A stretch of 64,000 nucleotides of DNA from Candidula unifasciata (lineage: Eukaryota; Mollusca; Gastropoda; Stylommatophora; Geomitridae). The DNA is taken from the NCBI GenBank assembly GCA_905116865.2, contig CAJHNH020000835.1:579804-643803 (forward strand), read 5' to 3'. This document shows positions 60,521-64,000 of this stretch, piece by piece (the first letter of the stretch is position 1; each line of letters opens with the position of its first letter). A model generated the notes under the pieces. It worked only from the letters and a program-made list of their open reading frames with translations. It was not told the origin of the DNA and did not search any database. A program made the position numbers and the translations under genes.

Positions 60521-61082
60521 TCACCCACACAGACATGCGCTCTAAAACACACATGCATACAACCCAGACACAGATACACACACACACATACAAACACACA
60601 CGTAGCCGCACAAAAAGACCTATACAAACACACACGTCCGACGCACACAGACATAAACCCACACAAACACACTCATACACACACACGCAGCCGCACAAAA
60701 AGACCCATACAAACACACACACTGACGCACACAGACATACACCCACACAGACACACACGCATGCACAGTCACACACACAAACACATACTCACACGCAGGC
60801 AGGGAAACACACAGATACACACACAGGCACGCATACAGTCACACACGCACACATACGCACACAGACATACAGGCAGATGCATAAACCGACACAAACAGAG
60901 ACAAGAAGACATTGTATAATAGATACATCGATAGAGACACACACAGATACACACAAAGCAACACACACAGTCACTCACAGCCACAGACAGACACAGATAC
61001 ACACACACACACATAAAAATATACTCACAGATGCACAAACACTTACACAGACACACGCGCGCAGACGCACACACATTCTCAA
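60521..61082. repeat. (CACA)-rich cryptic repeat
   Basis: ACACACAGACAC-type sequence with an ~85-bp block (ACACACGTAGCCGCACAAAA / ACACGCAGCCGCACAAAA) present twice at 60595 and 60680. Minus Cys/Val frames are artefacts. Confidence 0.9.
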
Positions 61083-61804
61083 AAAGAAAGTGACGTAGGT
61101 CTAGGCTTTTCACAGTCCAACAAGTGATCGATACTTTGGTTAATTCAGACTGTGAATACGTTCATGAAGAATGCGTTCCCAGATGAAGTGACACACTCAG
61201 TGAGAGCTACAGTGAGGAGGAGAATTATGAACATTATAGATTTAAAACTAGATCGATAGTAAGAGAAGGGGGCGTATCCCTCAAACAGCAACATCTGGTG
61301 CTCACTTTGTGAAACAAGACTGATCCTACTAGGTGGATTAGCACACAAAGGTGGAAGATTGGCGCTAGATGAAAGGTAAACATATTTTCTACAATGTCTC
61401 CAAGCTTTATCTTTTTCTAACCACTTGTTTGCACGTAACTAATTTTTTTTTTGTACATCATGTTGGTTTTTTTCATGTTAGCGCCCAGGAGCTCAGGTTA
61501 TAGGGACAGTTAGGTTCAGGGCCTCAGGTCTGGTAGGGTTAAATGCCTCGCAGCATGAGGGGAAGACAAGATCTCTGGAACAGTCCTTATGTTCACTTTG
61601 TATATTGTACTTTTTAGTGTCACATATTTCTACAGTGTAACTTCTGCATGGTCAACCTCTGGCTTTGTTACCACTGTTATCTGTATAACACTGTTCTCTT
61701 TGGTGCCCTGTTTGATGCCAATCTTGTTACTTCTCCAAAATACTTGATCTGTTATCTACCGATAAAGTTAAGTACTGGTTGCATGACGACTCTACTGCTG
61801 ATAT
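61083..61804. other. No recognisable gene (intron of POLK)
   Basis: Mixed AT-rich sequence. The open frame at 61648-61842 (plus) is not supported. Confidence 0.4.
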
Positions 61805-62290
61805 CAATGTTCTTTCCTAGTTACACACAGCACAGTATATAAACATTTCATGTCTGTCATGAATAGTTTTCTTCTGTCTTCTGAAGACAGTGTCCATGTC
61901 TGACACTGATAGCATAACATTGGTAAGAATACTGTGCTGAGCAGTGCTATTTTAGTGTTAATATTCACATGCTCACATTTGAAAATTGGTTCCATCTGGC
62001 TTATAACTTGATTGGCTTTACTGCATCTTTGTTGAACTTCTCTATTAGTTCTTGTGTCTGCTGAAAAAATCCTCCCGTCATGAGTAACGCCCTTCGCCAG
62101 CTTTAACTGATGGTCATCAATATTGATATTGGTGGTTCTTCCTTTTTCTGGAGAATGCCATCACTTTGGTTTTGTCTCCATTGATCTTCATATCATAGTT
62201 GTCGTATGATGAGTGGAGTTTATATGTGCTTGTAGTTTCACTGCTACTGGTGCTATGATTGAATGGTCACAGGCAAAAAGCCATTCACTG
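61805..62290 (-). pseudogene. LINE RT relic (CYQCQTWT family)
   Basis: The minus strand reads WLFACDHSIIAPVAVKLQAH (catalytic F-A-D-D box changed to F-A-C-D), then in a shifted frame YDNYDMKINGDKTKVMAFSR. After another shift come HDGRIFSADTRTNREVQQRC, SKANQVISQMEPIFK, STVFLPMLCYQCQTWTLSS and MTDMKCLYTVLCVTRKEH. Motif order equals the 27-28-kb and 55-58-kb relics. At least two frameshifts. Confidence 0.88.
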
Positions 62291-62639
62291 AGTATCTGTG
62301 AGCACCCACATGTGCAGATATGTGGCCAGCAGGTTGACTGTCCAGCAGACGGCCTCTCATCTCTGTAAAACCTGGCAACTTCCTGAAATAAAGGTCCGCC
62401 TAGCAGAGTGGTCACTCTACAGTGATTTATCCAGGGTTCTTCCCTCCTTGATCTTTGCAGTTCTTGCTGTGTGTGTGGCAGACTTCAGATTAGAAATCTG
62501 GCCTGATTATTCTACTAACTGTGGGAACACCAGCTGAATACTAATATCAACTAATCAGTCAAGCACCATTTTCTCCCAAAAGATCTCTCTCTCTCTCTTT
62601 TTTTTTTCTCCTCTTTTTTGATATTCTAATATAAATATT

Positions 62640-62760
62640 ATATGCTTATTGATAAAATACAGCTGCAGTGTGAAAGACGGGTGTTTGGAAGGGCCGAATC
62701 TAAGACGGGCCTGTGTGCCCAATTTGTGACCCTTTAAAAATAAAGTTCCTTCGTTCGTTC
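62640..62760 (+). mobile_element. GTTC-tailed interspersed element
   Basis: Same body as 8312-8428 (AAATACAGCTGCAGTGTGAA, GTTTGGAAGGGCCGAATCTA, TGTGACCCTTT, AATAAAGTTCCTTCGTTC). It is followed by (CT)n at 62761-62774 and preceded by a CT/T-rich run at 62585-62615. Confidence 0.75.
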
Positions 62761-62777
62761 GCTCTCTCTCTCTCACT

Positions 62778-63100
<323 letters not shown>

Positions 63101-63480
63101 TTTCAACAGAAACGCGTGCATGCACACACCCTCCCTCCCCCAATGAATCAATATATTCCATGTGCATAAGGCACAGGCAAAGAGTAGAAAAGAGAAAACT
63201 AGAAATTAGTTAACTCTAAATTATTATGTGTTTACTCTTGGGGTATGCAAGCTTTATTTCTAAACAAGTCAAAGAAGGCATAAACTCCTGTAACTATAAA
63301 GCACATAACTAAACATCAAATGTGGATGCTTGCCGATGCAAGTAATCGTGTGCACTAATCCTGATCCTCCTGACAGGAAACATGGAAAGACATCACAGAG
63401 ATTTGTGTGCAACGAGATGTATTCTCTCTCCTAATGAAACCAGCCTGACTAAACGAAGAAGTCAATTGTGTAAAACGTAC

Positions 63481-63652
63481 CCATCAGCCTCAAGCAAAGG
63501 CATTCAGGTTGCACATTTTCTATCTCTATCTCCAACAGATGCCTGGCTGCGGTAAAGATAGCTTTCTCATCACTGGAATAGTGGCTAAGAGTGTGAGCTC
63601 GAGTCTTGACCTCAAAGCTGACAGTTTTGATCTTCAGTGTTACAGTCTTTCC
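63481..63652 (-). CDS. POLK: DNA polymerase kappa, penultimate visible exon
   Basis: 172-bp exon on minus: acceptor TTATTTCACAG before 63652, donor GG|GTACGT at 63481/63480. It encodes GKTVTLKIKTVSFEVKTRAH, TLSHYSSDEKAIFTAARHLL and EIEIENVQPECLCLRLMG. GKTVT(I/L)K(L/I)K.V.FEVKTRA and RLRLMG are diagnostic of the little-finger (PAD) domain of polymerase kappa, which contacts template-primer DNA. Phase 0 at its start; it ends after one base of the Gly codon, matching the phase of the 58990 acceptor. Upstream catalytic exons lie outside the window to the right. Confidence 0.9.
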
Positions 63653-63744
63653 CTGTGAAATAATAAAACACACACAAAAAAGCATGAATAGTTCTACTAA
63701 TCAGATTTTGTCTCTAGAATTGGCTATCATAAAGTGGGAGTGAG

Positions 63745-63965
63745 ATGTGGTTCCATACTATTTATTTTATGTACTTTTCAATCTGTTTTTGGAACACATC
63801 ATGAGAGGAACACTAGAAAATCACAAAACATCCATATCTATTGCTGGAAGACATCTGTGTAATTTACATTCTGGAGACAACACTGATTTCAAGGCTGGTT
63901 CCAAAGCAGAACTCTGCGACGTATCTGCTTTCACCACGATTCGGTTTAATATGATTACTGCAACA
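63745..63965 (+). pseudogene. LINE reverse-transcriptase core fragment
   Basis: VLFNLFLEHIMRGTLENHKT, SISIAGRHLCNL, then HSGDNTDFKAGSKAELCDV. This is the RT region around the catalytic F-A-D-D box, here H-S-G-D-N, so the active site is destroyed. Both sides are unrelated. It belongs to a different LINE group from the CYQCQTWT family and lies upstream of the POLK exon, presumably in the preceding intron. Confidence 0.78.
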
Positions 63966-64000
63966 TAGCTACTTGCACTGCTCTAACGTCTAGGATTGAT

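Overview
This window looks like non-coding, repeat-dominated DNA from a metazoan nucleus, probably a lophotrochozoan such as a mollusc. The basis is the intron/exon structure of the one host gene, several decayed LINE families, tRNA-derived SINEs and a very heavy load of minisatellites. The species cannot be fixed from sequence alone. There are no prokaryotic genes, no operons and no CRISPR. By hand tally about 40 % of the window is tandem repeat (over 25 separate arrays), and most of the long open frames are repeats with no stop codon in their unit.

Layout. 1-8.3 kb: TATC start, a 38-bp minisatellite, a 4-kb array of a 30-bp unit and long ATGT/GT microsatellites. 8.3-15.6 kb: a GTTC-tailed element, two 3' ends of one TAAG-tailed LINE family, a GTCA-derived satellite and small minisatellites. 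15.6-30.4 kb: tRNA-like SINE heads, many short arrays, and a LINE reverse-transcriptase relic (27.0-28.3 kb, minus) split by a 235-bp element with an 11-bp target duplication. 30.8-34.7 kb: 42-bp and 53-bp arrays. 34.7-36.3 kb: a broken LTR-retrotransposon gag/protease region carrying a 60-bp cysteine-rich tandem expansion. 37.2-38.3 kb: a LINE relic with a 30-bp in-frame expansion. 39-47 kb: more arrays plus LINE C-terminal and RNase H relics. 47.8-51.2 kb: a long TATC tract and a 2.5-kb array of a 31-bp unit. 55.0-57.9 kb: a LINE relic whose conserved CYQCQTWT segment has expanded into a 2.4-kb array.

The one confident host gene is on the minus strand at the right end. Two exons (63481-63652 and 57984-58990) join in frame across a phase-1 intron and read as the C-terminal half of DNA polymerase kappa (end of the little-finger domain, REV1-interacting FF motif, one UBZ4 zinc finger). 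Its 4.5-kb intron holds a 30-bp array, two LINE relics, a SINE, a GTTC-tailed element and microsatellites. The upstream exons lie beyond base 64000.

The most interesting pattern is that several minisatellites sit inside transposon coding sequence with the transposon reading on both sides. These arrays appear to have been born by in-place amplification of a few codons of a retrotransposon.
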